Assembly (NCBI GenBank): GCA_029880325.1 | Contig: JAOUOP010000013.1 | Coordinates: 1-64,000, forward strand | DNA: 64,000 nt | Reading direction: 5' to 3' | From: Myxococcales bacterium | Lineage (GTDB): Bacteria > Myxococcota_A > Polyangia > Polyangiales > JAFGIB01 | Part shown: positions 1-8,617 of the stretch, one piece after another | Numbering within the stretch: position 1 is the first letter of the stretch | Layout of the letters: each line of letters opens with the position of its first letter | The notes under the pieces: model-generated | Database searches by the model: none | What the model was told of the DNA's origin: nothing | What the model saw: only the letters and a program-made list of their open reading frames with translations | Translations under genes and position numbers: made by a program

Positions 1-108
1 CCCGCGGCCTGCTCGGCAGCCGATTTTCACCCCTCAGCCTTCCGCCCGAGGGCTCCGCCCTGCGGACAGCCGAGCCGCGACTTTCTTCCTGAGACGGGAA
101 AAGGCTTC

Positions 109-128
109 GTTTGACACCAGTCTCCTAA
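109..128. repeat. Right end of a truncated palindromic element (family 2 terminus)
   Basis: The sequence gtttgacaccagtctc followed by CTAA is the same 16-bp terminus found at the right end of the elements at 4665-4836 and 6926-7095. Only this end is recognisable. The DNA to its left (1-108) does not resemble the right arm of the other family-2 copies, and any left arm would lie before the window. Its CTAA is shared with the element that follows. Confidence 0.6.
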
Positions 129-290
129 GAGCGTCGATCGGTTTGAAACCACCGCAACTTCGCGGGTTTAGCGGGCCCAGCGCACCGCATCGGCGCCTCG
201 AAGTAGCTCGGCTACGACTTCGGCACCGTAACGGCACGCTGCACCCGCTCTCCCTCGCGAATTTGCGGCGATTTCAAACCGGTCTCCTAC
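125..290. repeat. Palindromic 166-bp element, family 1
   Basis: This is one of three family-1 copies (others near 6759-6929 and 20274-20443). Terminal inverted sequences gatcggtttgaaa and tttcaaaccgg enclose two arms that are imperfect reverse complements along their whole length. It is bounded by CTAA on the left (shared with the preceding element) and CTAC on the right. No convincing ORF is present. It lies downstream of the 3' end of the sensor kinase gene. 291-400 holds nothing I can name. Confidence 0.75.
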
Positions 291-400
291 CCGACGTGGC
301 CTTCATGGTTCACGGGTTGGTCGCCAGGGACCTTGAGAACACTTCGGGCCCCGTGCACCACGCGCCGCGCCTTTTTCGGATGACCGAACTCTCCCCGAGC

Positions 401-2635
401 TCATACGGCCGCAGCCGCTGCGTGCGCCTCGGCCTCGAGAACAGAGAGTGGCAAGCGCAGGGTGGTGAGCGCGCCGGCGTCGTTATGAAGCTCCAGCTTC
501 CCGAGCAAGCTGTGTCGCGTCAGCCCCTCGATCAGTCCGATGCCGAGCCGGCTCGAGGCTCTGATGCCCGCCAGGACCGGCTCGCTGAAGCCGCGCCCGC
601 CGTCGCGGAAGTGAAGCACCATGTGCTCGGCCGTGCGCTCGAATGAAACGCGGACCTTCAACGTGCCGTCGGCTTCGAGGCCGTGCTTGAGGGCGTTGGT
701 GGTCAGCTCCGCGAGCACCATCGCGAGGTGATGGGCCAGATGCGCGGCGACGCGCGCGTCGTTCTGCTCGACCTCCACCTGTACCCGCACACCGCGATTC
801 TGTCCGGCGAGTGAAGCGGCCTCGACCACGCGCTTGGCGAGTTCATCAATAGCCGGCGCCCGCCAACGATTTTCCATCAAGACGTCATGGGTGGCGGCCA
901 CTCCGCGGATCCGGTGCTCCAGTTCCTCGAGTAACTCGAGAGGGTCGCGCGCCTCCTTGATCAGCTGGATACGCTGCGCGCCGATCAACGAAAGAATCGC
1001 GGCAAGATTGTTGCGGACTCGATGGTTGACCTCCTGCACCAGAACTTCCTGCAGTTTGGCGTAAACGCGAATCTCCTGCTCGCTCTGCTGGGCGGCAAGC
1101 TCGGCCCGCCTTCGCTCGCTGGCATCCTCATGAACCCCAAGCCAAACTTCGCCAAAGCGCGGATGGGTAAAGGCGTCAGCCGAGGCAGAACACCAAAAGG
1201 TTTCGCCGTCGCAGCGCACGCTCTCGAACTCCCCACGCCAGCCCCCCTTGCGCCGCAACGTGTCGCACAGCTCGTCTGCAAATGCGATTGCGGCAACCCG
1301 GTCCTTTCCATACAGCGACGACACGTGAACCCCATGCATCTCTTCCAACGAGCAGCGATACATGCGCTCGAAGGCGGGGTTGCCGTATAGGATCGTCCCA
1401 TCGTCGATACGAACCAGCAGCACCGCCTCCGACATCTGCTCCATGATCCGCGACTGCAGCCGAACGCGTTCCTCGACATTGGGAGCGAAGCTCCCCTGCA
1501 GATGACGGTAGCGTGGCGGGATACGCGGCGGGATGCAGCCGAAGCGTTTGATCACGGAGAAGGAGCCGTCGCTCTCGCACTGGGTCAGATAGGTATTGAC
1601 GCTGGCATGTTGGGTCACGGGATCCATGCGCACATGGCCCTGGGGCGCATCGACCTCGACGGTCCTCAGTGCATCGACCAGAGGCTCCGGGTCCACAGAC
1701 GACGCGGCGTTGGCAGCGGCGGCAAACGCCTTGACGCAGACGTAAGCACCTTCACCAAAGTTGGACATCAGGCCATTGCCGTCCGGCCAGATGCCAGTAA
1801 TGCCTGGCTGGCGCGCCAGCTGCCGCAGATAGCTGCGGTTTTGCTCGGTGTCGACGCTCATGAAGTAGGTGTTGCTCGAGAAAAATCCTCGGCGCACCTC
1901 CGGACTGAGATGGCTGGCCATCACCTCATCGTAGTGCCCCATGACCACGGCCATGTGGTCGCCCAGCCCCTTCTCCGTAAATCGAGTCAGGAGTCGCACC
2001 TGATCGGTGCCCGCAAAATATGGAACGAAGAAGTCAGCCCGCGCATCCTCTAGCTCCCCGAGCAGGGCCTCCACGTCCTGCTCGGAGACGCCGATAGGAC
2101 GGTATTCCTCGCCGACCACCACGCCACCGGCGCGCCACAGCGCCAGCTTCGCCGCGTCGATGGAGCCCCGCGGCCACTCGTAGTCGTTGCCCGCGAAAAA
2201 TGCCCGCTGGCCGAAGCGCTCCCTCATGTAAGGGATCATGCGGTCGATCTGTTGGTTCGGGAGCGCGGCGAAATGGAAGAAGTAGCGGCTGGATATGCTG
2301 CCTTCATAGAACGAGAAATTCAGGTAGGGAATGCGCCGGGGCTCGGCGATGCGGTAGGCCACGGTGATGCGAGCGTTGGACAGCAAGTTGCCGATCAGGG
2401 CGACGCACTGGTGCGTCTCGACCAGCCGCTCGGCCGCCCGCGCCGCGCTCTCCGGCAGGCTGCCGTCGTCCTCGATCACCAACTCGAGTTCTCGCCCCAG
2501 AACGCCACCCGCCGCATTGACCTCCGCACACGCGATCTTGCCGGCGGTGGCGATTTCGGAGCCATAGATCTCGACGACACCGCTGAGCGGCGGCATCAGG
2601 CCGAGCTTGACAGTCGAGCCCTGCAGACGGCTCAT
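401..2635 (-). CDS. Soluble AmiC-like substrate-binding / PAS / HisKA_2 sensor histidine kinase
   Basis: This 744-residue protein fuses three modules. Residues 1 to about 370 form a type-1 periplasmic-binding fold of the branched-chain amino acid/urea/short-chain amide class (AmiC-like); its start VKLGLMPPLSG is the usual first strand. A PAS domain lies at about 385-510. A HisKA_2 kinase follows, with phospho-accepting His in VNHRVRNNL, N-box LAELTTNALKHG, and glycine boxes FRDGGRGF and GIGLIEGL. No signal peptide or membrane segment is visible, so ligand sensing is probably cytoplasmic, as for AmiC. I prefer the ATG at 2635 because the binding domain begins almost at once; an in-frame GTG at 2710 would add 25 unstructured residues. 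It is divergent from a lone receiver gene at 2854, its likely partner. The natural ligand is unknown; amides, urea or branched-chain amino acids are family-based guesses. Confidence 0.88.
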   Translation of the reverse strand: MSRLQGSTVKLGLMPPLSGVVEIYGSEIATAGKIACAEVNAAGGVLGRELELVIEDDGSLPESAARAAERLVETHQCVALIGNLLSNARITVAYRIAEPRRIPYLNFSFYEGSISSRYFFHFAALPNQQIDRMIPYMRERFGQRAFFAGNDYEWPRGSIDAAKLALWRAGGVVVGEEYRPIGVSEQDVEALLGELEDARADFFVPYFAGTDQVRLLTRFTEKGLGDHMAVVMGHYDEVMASHLSPEVRRGFFSSNTYFMSVDTEQNRSYLRQLARQPGITGIWPDGNGLMSNFGEGAYVCVKAFAAAANAASSVDPEPLVDALRTVEVDAPQGHVRMDPVTQHASVNTYLTQCESDGSFSVIKRFGCIPPRIPPRYRHLQGSFAPNVEERVRLQSRIMEQMSEAVLLVRIDDGTILYGNPAFERMYRCSLEEMHGVHVSSLYGKDRVAAIAFADELCDTLRRKGGWRGEFESVRCDGETFWCSASADAFTHPRFGEVWLGVHEDASERRRAELAAQQSEQEIRVYAKLQEVLVQEVNHRVRNNLAAILSLIGAQRIQLIKEARDPLELLEELEHRIRGVAATHDVLMENRWRAPAIDELAKRVVEAASLAGQNRGVRVQVEVEQNDARVAAHLAHHLAMVLAELTTNALKHGLEADGTLKVRVSFERTAEHMVLHFRDGGRGFSEPVLAGIRASSRLGIGLIEGLTRHSLLGKLELHNDAGALTTLRLPLSVLEAEAHAAAAAV

Positions 2636-2853
2636 GGGGAGCCCCCCCGGCGCAGCCGACTGGACCGCCACGCCGCGACGGGTGCCGTCGGATTCATGAC
2701 GGCACGCCACCAGTCGCCCACGGGGCCGAAGCCCTCCAAAGGCAGCATTGTAGGGTTCGCCGAATCTTGGTGCATTTTACCCAGTGAACGACCGATTCGC
2801 GAAGTACTGAAGCACCTCAAGTCTTCCCGACAGCAGCCGTTTTCTATCGAGGT

Positions 2854-3249
2854 ATGATGGCCCCTGACCTCGCCGGGACCCGGATTCTCGTCGTGGAGGA
2901 TGACTACTTGGTCGCCCTCGGCATGATCGCGGACTTGCGAGACCTGGGCTGCATCGTCGATGGCCCCTACCCGAGTTCGCAGGAAGCCATCGAAGCCCTG
3001 ACACGATGCCCCGTCGACTGTGCCCTGCTCGACGTCAATGTTCGCCACGGGACCAGCGAGGGCATCGCGCGGGAACTGTGCCGCAGGGGTGTGCCCTACG
3101 CGTTCGTCAGCGGCTACCAGCACCTTGACCTGCTGGCGAAGGAGCTGACCGGCGTTCCCCAGCTGAGCAAGCCCGTGGTCGCAGGCTCGCTGCGCCGAGT
3201 TCTGGCGCTGATGCTCAGCCGCGACGGGCCGCCGGTAGCCGCTTCGTGA
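2854..3249 (+). CDS. Single-domain response regulator (receiver)
   Basis: The 131-residue protein is one CheY-like receiver with no output domain. It has the acidic pair in LVVEDDYLVA, the phospho-acceptor Asp in ALLDVNVRHG, a Ser in FVSGY and the conserved Lys in LSKPV. Lone receivers of this type commonly work with HWE/HisKA_2 kinases, and this gene is divergent from one, so phosphotransfer between the two is a reasonable inference. Two ATG codons (2854 and 2857) lie behind a GAGG; either could be the start. The downstream target of the phosphorylated receiver is not evident from the window. Confidence 0.9.
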   Translation: MMAPDLAGTRILVVEDDYLVALGMIADLRDLGCIVDGPYPSSQEAIEALTRCPVDCALLDVNVRHGTSEGIARELCRRGVPYAFVSGYQHLDLLAKELTGVPQLSKPVVAGSLRRVLALMLSRDGPPVAAS

Positions 3250-3268
3250 TGTGGCCGCGGGGGGCGGC

Positions 3269-4393
3269 TCATGGCCACAGCCGCACGAAGCGGGGGTAGT
3301 AGAGGTCGAGGTCCTCGAGCAGCGTCGCAACGTCGAGGCTGTTTGCGTTGTACGTCAACAGGAGCCCCTCGCCGCCCTGCTCCGGATGGGCGCGCACGCC
3401 GTAGATCAACATCGAGCGGCGCCCGCGCTCGGGCGGCGTGAAGACCTCGACGGCTTCGCCGAAGGGTCCCTCGGGCGATGGAGCCGTGCGTAGGGCGACT
3501 GTGGCCGCACCGAAGCCCAGGCCGTGCACCATGGCGAAGCGCCCGTCACGGCCGGGCACGACCGAAAATTCGGTCTGTCCCGTTTCGACCACCGGCCGCG
3601 GCGGGCCGCGGGCCCAGCCCATGGACGGGCCGCAGTAGAGTTCTGGCGTCATGAGAGCCCCGGCGACGAAATCGGCGCGCGACCAGCGTAGAACGTAGAT
3701 GGCGTGATCCCCGGGCTCGCGCACGCCGTAGGCGTAGACGTGGTCGCTCGCCTCGAAAAGCGCGACCCCCACCATCTCGATCGGGGCGAGGTCAGGCACC
3801 CGCAGGCGACGCAGCGCCCAGCGCTCGGGCTCGCCGCTGGGATCATCGACACGCAGCGCCTCCCAGCCGTCGTAGCGGAAGCCCAGCGGCGCTTCCGGTG
3901 CCGGCTCCAGCCGGTAAGTGAAGAGGGTCAGGGCGCCATCGAGCATGATCCCCTGCTGGGGCCAGTACCAACGCCGACCACGCTCGGGGATGAAGGAGGC
4001 GGGGCCGTCGCGGACAACAAAGCGCATGGACGCCGTCGTGGGGTCCATACCCCGTTGAAGCCCAGCACTGTTGCGGACCATCACCGCCCCGCGACGGCCG
4101 GATCGAGACGCGACCTGCTCGCCTGCAGCCGCCACGAAGCTATCGCCGAATAGCCAAAGCACCCGCTCGGCATCGAGCCTTACCGAGACCGCCGCGTCGC
4201 CGCCGAGCCAGCTCGGGTCGCGACGGAAGAGGGCATCGGCTTCAGGCCACCGTGACGCCCGTGGCGGCTGCCGCACCGCGCCTTGCGGCCTGCGCGAAAG
4301 CGGAGAGACCGACTCGCCGACGCCGCACGCCCACAACAACACCAACACCAACACCAGCAGCCAGTGCGGGCTGACTCGCGAAGAGCGAAGCAT
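3269..4393 (-). CDS. Putative lipoprotein with beta-propeller-like DUF4185/DUF5005-type domain
   Basis: The 374-residue product starts at ATG 4393, directly before a hydrophobic stretch ending in the lipobox LLWAC; an upstream GTG at 4417 would add eight residues. The mature part contains the phrase VLWLFGDSFV, typical of secreted five-bladed propeller proteins annotated DUF4185/DUF5005, and repeated blade-like segments. No catalytic residues can be assigned. It is convergent with the receiver gene and not obviously in an operon. Function is unknown; carbohydrate or surface-polymer contact would be a guess from the fold family. Confidence 0.7.
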   Translation of the reverse strand: MLRSSRVSPHWLLVLVLVLLWACGVGESVSPLSRRPQGAVRQPPRASRWPEADALFRRDPSWLGGDAAVSVRLDAERVLWLFGDSFVAAAGEQVASRSGRRGAVMVRNSAGLQRGMDPTTASMRFVVRDGPASFIPERGRRWYWPQQGIMLDGALTLFTYRLEPAPEAPLGFRYDGWEALRVDDPSGEPERWALRRLRVPDLAPIEMVGVALFEASDHVYAYGVREPGDHAIYVLRWSRADFVAGALMTPELYCGPSMGWARGPPRPVVETGQTEFSVVPGRDGRFAMVHGLGFGAATVALRTAPSPEGPFGEAVEVFTPPERGRRSMLIYGVRAHPEQGGEGLLLTYNANSLDVATLLEDLDLYYPRFVRLWP

Positions 4394-4664
4394 GGGGCGA
4401 TTGTGGCCAGCGACCACAGGGGAATCCAGCGCCGCCGCCGGCGGGCCCCAGCGCAGCGCTCAGAGTCCGCCGCCCGGCTCCCGGCTGAAGACGCCGTGCA
4501 AGTTCCGAACGCCCTGCCCTCCACGCTGCCTACAAACGGACGGCGGCGGGCGACTGTGGGCATCCACCCCGACCGGCGTTCCGCCCTCGATGGTGACGCC
4601 GGCCAGGCGGCCCGAGCCATCCGATGGCGGTGGCGCGGGATGAACGCCAGCCATGTCAGTTGTT
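4394..4664. other. Intergenic stretch, no supported gene
   Basis: Between the lipoprotein start and the palindromic element at 4665. Short open frames are present on both strands but none shows a family motif or a plausible ribosome-binding site. Confidence 0.5.
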
Positions 4665-4836
4665 CCAGGAGACTGGTGTCAAACTAGCGTGCGTGGATCC
4701 GGGAGCGCAGTGACCTCGTGTGGGACAGCCGAGGACCGAGGAAATACAGAGTCATTTTCGCAGCGGACTCGGATGGCGCACACGGGGTCACGGCCCTCCG
4801 GGATCCGCACACGCTCGTTTGACACCAGCCACCCAG
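4665..4836. repeat. Palindromic 172-bp element, family 2, flanked by CCAG
   Basis: The termini gagactggtgtcaaac and gtttgacaccagccac are inverted, and the two arms are imperfect reverse complements throughout. A direct CCAG flanks both ends (4665-4668 and 4833-4836), which differs from the CTAG flanks of the copy at 6926-7095 and so behaves like a target-site duplication. The centre reads GAAATAC...CATTTTC. The right end points an outward TTGACA toward the glycosyltransferase gene at 4922. Confidence 0.8.
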
Positions 4837-4921
4837 TCACCTGTGTCGGTAGTCTTGGGCAAAACTCGCCGGCCCTCGCCGGCGCTTGCCGTGCCACGGG
4901 CGTGCGGTAGTCTGCCGCGCC

Positions 4922-6697
4922 ATGCAAACTGTGCCGATCCCCTGGCGACACGCGTGGGAGCGCTGGCTCGGCACGCTGCTGCTGCTGGCCTCGATCGGCG
5001 TCGTGCTGGGGCTGAAGCTGCAACTGGACACCCAGTCCCTGAACCTCAACTGGGACGAGTTCAACTACCTCAACAAGATCTACCAGCACCAGCGCGGCGA
5101 ACTCACCCGCGTGCTGCAGACCTTCCACGTCCAACTCTTCGCATGGCTGACCTCGGTCAAAGGCCACGAAGTCGACCAGCTGCTGGCCGCGCGCAAAGCC
5201 CTCTTCGGCGTGCGCATCGCAACCTGCCTGTGCATCTTCGCCCTCGGGCGAACCCTGCTGGGTGTCAACGGGGCTCTCTTCGCGGTCCTTTCGGGCCTGA
5301 GTTTTTCCATGCTGATGCGACACGGCGAGACGTTTCGCTTCGATCCGCTCTTATCGCTTTGCTCCGCCCTCGCCGCGGCACTGCTCGTGTGCTTGCCGGG
5401 AAATCGCCTGGCCGGCGCGGCCGCTGGCGCTGCACTCGCGCTGGGCGGGCTCATCTCGATCAAGTTCGCCGTCTTCGCGCCAACCCTGCTCGCGATCGTG
5501 CTCGCCCAGTGGGCCCTCGGTGAAGTGCCGCGGCGGCGCGTGGCAACCCAGGCGTTGACCTGCGCGATCGCAGCCGCCTGCTCATTTGGCGTACTCCTCC
5601 TGCTGCACGGCTTGAGCGTGGAGACCGAGAGCGCAAGCTCCACCCGGCGCTTTCTCGGACGCGCAGCCGGCCTCATGGACGCCGAAACGATCCTGCCCCA
5701 GGGCAAGACGCTTCTTTCGACCCTGCGCTGGGACGTGGCGTTCTGGGGTCTACTGCTCGTCGGCACGATGACGGCCTACGCCGACGCCCTGCACCTGCGC
5801 GGCCCAGCGCGCCTGCGCGGCCTGCTGCTACTTGCCCTGGCCGCTCCGCTACTGACGCTCGTCATCTACCGCAATGCCTTCCCTTACTTCTACGTGACCA
5901 TCATCCCACTGGCTGCGGTGCTCTGCGGCGTACTGGTCGACCGCCTGGAGCGCTGGACCCGGCACACGCCCCTGCTCTTCATCCTCGGGCTCGCACTGCT
6001 CGTGGCACCGCTGCACCATGGCGCCCGACGGTTCTTCGAACTCAACAGCGACGACCACATCAGCATTCAGCGTACGATATTAGACGGTGTCCACCAGATC
6101 TTTCCGCAGCCCACGCCCTACATCGACCGCTGCGGCATGGTGTCCTCTTTTCCCAAAGTGGGCCCCCTGATGTCGACGCTGATGCTCAAGCGCATCCGCG
6201 ACGCGAAAAATCCCATCTTCCACGAGATCTTGCTCAAGCATCAGCCGCGCATGGTGCTGGCCAACCTCTCCTCCCTGCAACTGAACCTGGACCACCGGTT
6301 CGCTGGCGGCAAGGAGTACCGCTTGCTGCGGAGCGATTTCGGCCTGCTGCGCAGCAACTACATTCACCACTGGGGCCCCGTGTGGGTCGCCGGCAAGAAG
6401 CTCGGCGAGCTGAAGCCCGAGCCGACCAAGTTCGAAATCCTCCTGCACGGCCCCTACACCATCGAAGCCAGCAAGCCTGTACAGATCGACGGCGTCGAGC
6501 ACGCACCGGGCGCAGTCATCGAACTCACGCTCGGGCGCCACCGCGCCTGGGCCCAAGCGCCGACGCGACTGACGCTGCGCTACGGCGACCACCTGTTGCA
6601 ACCCCAGTTGAAGTTCAAGGGCCGTATCTTTCAGGGCCTGGGCTTCGTGTCGAAGCCGCCCAAAGCAAAGCCGATCAAGACGCCGAAGCGAAGGTAG
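4922..6697 (+). CDS. Polytopic membrane glycosyltransferase, ArnT/PMT (GT39-like)
   Basis: This is a 591-residue integral membrane protein with about nine to ten hydrophobic segments in the first 380 residues. It has an early acidic motif, NLNWDEFNYLNK, just after the first membrane helix. In the dolichyl-phosphate-mannose:protein mannosyltransferase / ArnT superfamily the first periplasmic loop carries the catalytic Asp/Glu, and this motif is in the right place. The last 200 residues are a soluble domain, with a basic Lys/Pro-rich tail. The likely role is transfer of a sugar from a polyprenyl-phosphate donor to an envelope acceptor. The ATG at 4922 precedes the first helix by about 13 residues. 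The gene stands alone between two palindromic elements. Confidence 0.75.
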   Translation: MQTVPIPWRHAWERWLGTLLLLASIGVVLGLKLQLDTQSLNLNWDEFNYLNKIYQHQRGELTRVLQTFHVQLFAWLTSVKGHEVDQLLAARKALFGVRIATCLCIFALGRTLLGVNGALFAVLSGLSFSMLMRHGETFRFDPLLSLCSALAAALLVCLPGNRLAGAAAGAALALGGLISIKFAVFAPTLLAIVLAQWALGEVPRRRVATQALTCAIAAACSFGVLLLLHGLSVETESASSTRRFLGRAAGLMDAETILPQGKTLLSTLRWDVAFWGLLLVGTMTAYADALHLRGPARLRGLLLLALAAPLLTLVIYRNAFPYFYVTIIPLAAVLCGVLVDRLERWTRHTPLLFILGLALLVAPLHHGARRFFELNSDDHISIQRTILDGVHQIFPQPTPYIDRCGMVSSFPKVGPLMSTLMLKRIRDAKNPIFHEILLKHQPRMVLANLSSLQLNLDHRFAGGKEYRLLRSDFGLLRSNYIHHWGPVWVAGKKLGELKPEPTKFEILLHGPYTIEASKPVQIDGVEHAPGAVIELTLGRHRAWAQAPTRLTLRYGDHLLQPQLKFKGRIFQGLGFVSKPPKAKPIKTPKRR

Positions 6698-6758
6698 GCA
6701 CCCTTCAGGCACCAGCGCCGACAACGGCCGGTGCCGAGCGCAACCTCCCCCGCCACAT

Positions 6759-6929
6759 CGGGAGCGTCCCCGGGGTTTGAAATCGCCGTAAATTCGCGAG
6801 GGAGAGTGGGTTCGGCGGGCCGTTACGGCGCCGAAGTCGTAGCCGAGCTACTTCCGAGGCGCCGTAGCGGTGCGCTGGGCCCGCTAAACCCGAAAAGCTA
6901 TGGTGGTTTCAAACCGATCGCCGCTCTAG
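6759..6929. repeat. Palindromic element, family 1 (inverted orientation), paired with the next element
   Basis: This is the reverse-complement orientation of the copies at 125-290 and 20274-20443. The inner termini ggtttgaaa and tttcaaacc are intact, and the right end atcgccgct abuts CTAG (6926-6929), which is shared with the next element. The outer left end is eroded and lacks a matching CTAG (it reads CGGG), so the left limit is approximate. Confidence 0.7.
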
Positions 6930-7095
6930 GAGACTGGTGTCAAACGATCGCACGCACCTCCCGGGCGGCGTAACCCCGTGTGCGCCATCCGAGTCCGCTG
7001 TGAAAATAGCGGGTATTTCCTCGGTCCTCGGCTGCCCCCCACGAGGTCACGGCGCTCCGAGATCCACGCACGCTCGTTTGACACCAGTCTCCTAG
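6926..7095. repeat. Palindromic 170-bp element, family 2, flanked by CTAG
   Basis: Perfect 16-bp terminal inverted repeats (gagactggtgtcaaac / gtttgacaccagtctc) are bounded by CTAG on both sides. The arms are imperfect reverse complements to a centre reading GAAAATAGCGGGTATTTC. The left CTAG is also the right end of the family-1 element. 7096-7307, up to the PilZ gene, holds no other feature I can identify. Confidence 0.85.
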
Positions 7096-7307
7096 GCTCG
7101 GCGGTCGTAGGTTGGCCAGCCTCCGATGATGCCGGCGTGGCGCCGCGGACCGCTGTGGTCGACGGCACCCGCGCATTGGCCATTTCGACCACGGCCAGCG
7201 CCTCTGGGAGGCAAAATTCCCCACAGGTCGCGCCGTGGCGACTGGCACGGGCTTTGCGTCCTGAACGCACGAAGCCCGCGGGGCGGAAGCAAGGAGAGCG
7301 AAGGCCC

Positions 7308-8162
7308 ATGATGCAAGCCGACTGTGAACAGCAATCCAACGCGGAGGTCGCCCACCAACCGAGCGGACGCGAGCGACGCCGCGCCCCTCGCTTCGAGATC
7401 GACGGGGCGCGCGTGGGCATCGGCGACTACAGCTTCGATGCACCGGGCACCTTCGTTACCGTGGGCAACCGCAGCCTCTTTGGCCTATTGCCCCGCCGGG
7501 GCGGCCAGCTCGACAACGTCAAGGACATCAGCCGCGGCGGCCTGTGCTTCGAAACCGACGGTCAATACGAAGTGGGCCAGCGCGTGACCCTATCGCTGCA
7601 CGTTCGGGATTGGTCCGGGCCCATGCAGCTACGTGCCGAGGTGCGCTGGGTGCGCCCGGTCTACGTGGACATGCTGGACATGGTGGGACTGCAGTTCAGC
7701 CCCTTCGACGGCAGCCGCGGCGGCAACTCGACCGAAGCCGGCGAAGCCTTGATCAGGCTCGAAGAGACCTACATGAAGGCGATCGAAGCGGCCAAGGCCA
7801 AGGCCGAAAGCCAGGCCGCGGCGAGGTCGCCACAGGTACAAGAGCAAGCCGAACCGCAAAGCCGACCTGATGGCGCACCACAGCCAACGCTGGAGCAAGG
7901 CCAGGCCGAAGCCGCACCGGAAGCGGCGGCACCTCCGCCGCTTCCCACGGCCGACGACGGAGTCGAGGCGATGGAAGTAGAGGCCGGCGAAGTCCAAGAA
8001 CTCGAGACCAGTGAGGTTCGGGCGTTCGAAGCCGAAGCAAGCACCGCCGGGGACAGAGCCGGCGACGAACTCAACGCCCTGCGTCGCGACAACGAGCAGC
8101 TGCGGCAGCGACTGGCCAGCCTCGAAAGCAGCCTGGCGGCGAGGAACCGGGCCGCGGGCTAA
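7308..8162 (+). CDS. PilZ-domain protein with coiled-coil tail
   Basis: The 284-residue protein has an N-terminal PilZ domain (about residues 20-145). It carries a basic R-rich start, RERRRAPRFE, and the ISRGGLCF motif, corresponding to the RxxxR and D/NxSxxG c-di-GMP-binding motifs (here D-I-S-R-G-G). The rest is Ala/Glu/Gln-rich low-complexity sequence ending in a short coiled coil (ELNALRRDNEQLRQRL). The start is the ATG at 7308 (ATG 7311 is also possible), about 11 bases after AAGGAG. It probably reads c-di-GMP levels; the target is unknown. Confidence 0.85.
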   Translation: MMQADCEQQSNAEVAHQPSGRERRRAPRFEIDGARVGIGDYSFDAPGTFVTVGNRSLFGLLPRRGGQLDNVKDISRGGLCFETDGQYEVGQRVTLSLHVRDWSGPMQLRAEVRWVRPVYVDMLDMVGLQFSPFDGSRGGNSTEAGEALIRLEETYMKAIEAAKAKAESQAAARSPQVQEQAEPQSRPDGAPQPTLEQGQAEAAPEAAAPPPLPTADDGVEAMEVEAGEVQELETSEVRAFEAEASTAGDRAGDELNALRRDNEQLRQRLASLESSLAARNRAAG

Positions 8163-8560
8163 TCCTCAGCCGGCTCCCAAGGCGAGCACACGCGTAGCCT
8201 CTTCGCCCGCGCGCGCTCCACGAAAGCCTCTAGCGCAAGTGCCCGAGGCGGCGTGCCGGGACGGCCACGCACCCGCAGACTGACCTCGCGCCGCTCCGCT
8301 TCACGCTTGCCGACCACCAGCGCGTAAGGCACACGCTGGGCCTCGGCGCGCCGCACCTTGGCCGCCAGCCGGTCGTCGCTATAGTCCAGCTCAGCCCGTA
8401 GCCCGTCAGCGCCCGTACCCGCCTCAGGCCGCAAAGCTCGCCGCTCTGCTCATAGCGGTAGACCATGCCGCACTCGCAAAGCCGCAGGGGCAGGTCCCGC
8501 TCGGAACGCACGTTGCTCTGGAAGATGCGATCGTCTCGCTCCATCTCCATCGATGGCCGT
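8159..8560 (-). pseudogene. Internally deleted threonyl-tRNA synthetase remnant
   Basis: Two out-of-frame pieces of a ThrRS are readable. The first carries class II motif 2 ([20 protein letters not shown], then LCGLRRVR). The second is the anticodon-binding domain ([26 protein letters not shown]). About 190 residues normally lying between them are missing and the reading frame shifts at the junction near 8420. The remnant reads VYRYEQSGE where the intact thrS at 53894 reads LHRFERSGV, so it is a relic of a different ThrRS lineage and not a recent copy. It overlaps the last bases of the PilZ gene. Confidence 0.85.
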
Positions 8561-8589
8561 GACCGGGCGAGCTGCGCCGCTGAAACGCG

Positions 8590-8617
8590 AAAAGCCCAGC
8601 CGAGTCGGCCGGGCTTT
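8590..8617. terminator. Bidirectional hairpin terminator
   Basis: The stem AAAGCCC-GCCGA pairs with TCGGC-GGGCTTT around a single-base loop, with an A-run on the left and TTT on the right, so it could end transcription on either strand. It lies between the thrS remnant and miaA. The rest of 8618-8801 shows nothing else supportable. Confidence 0.55.

Noticed and set aside
4460..4654. Short minus-strand frame upstream of the DUF4185-like lipoprotein
   Set aside because: No motif, no good start signal, and Pro/Gly/Arg composition typical of non-coding GC-rich DNA.
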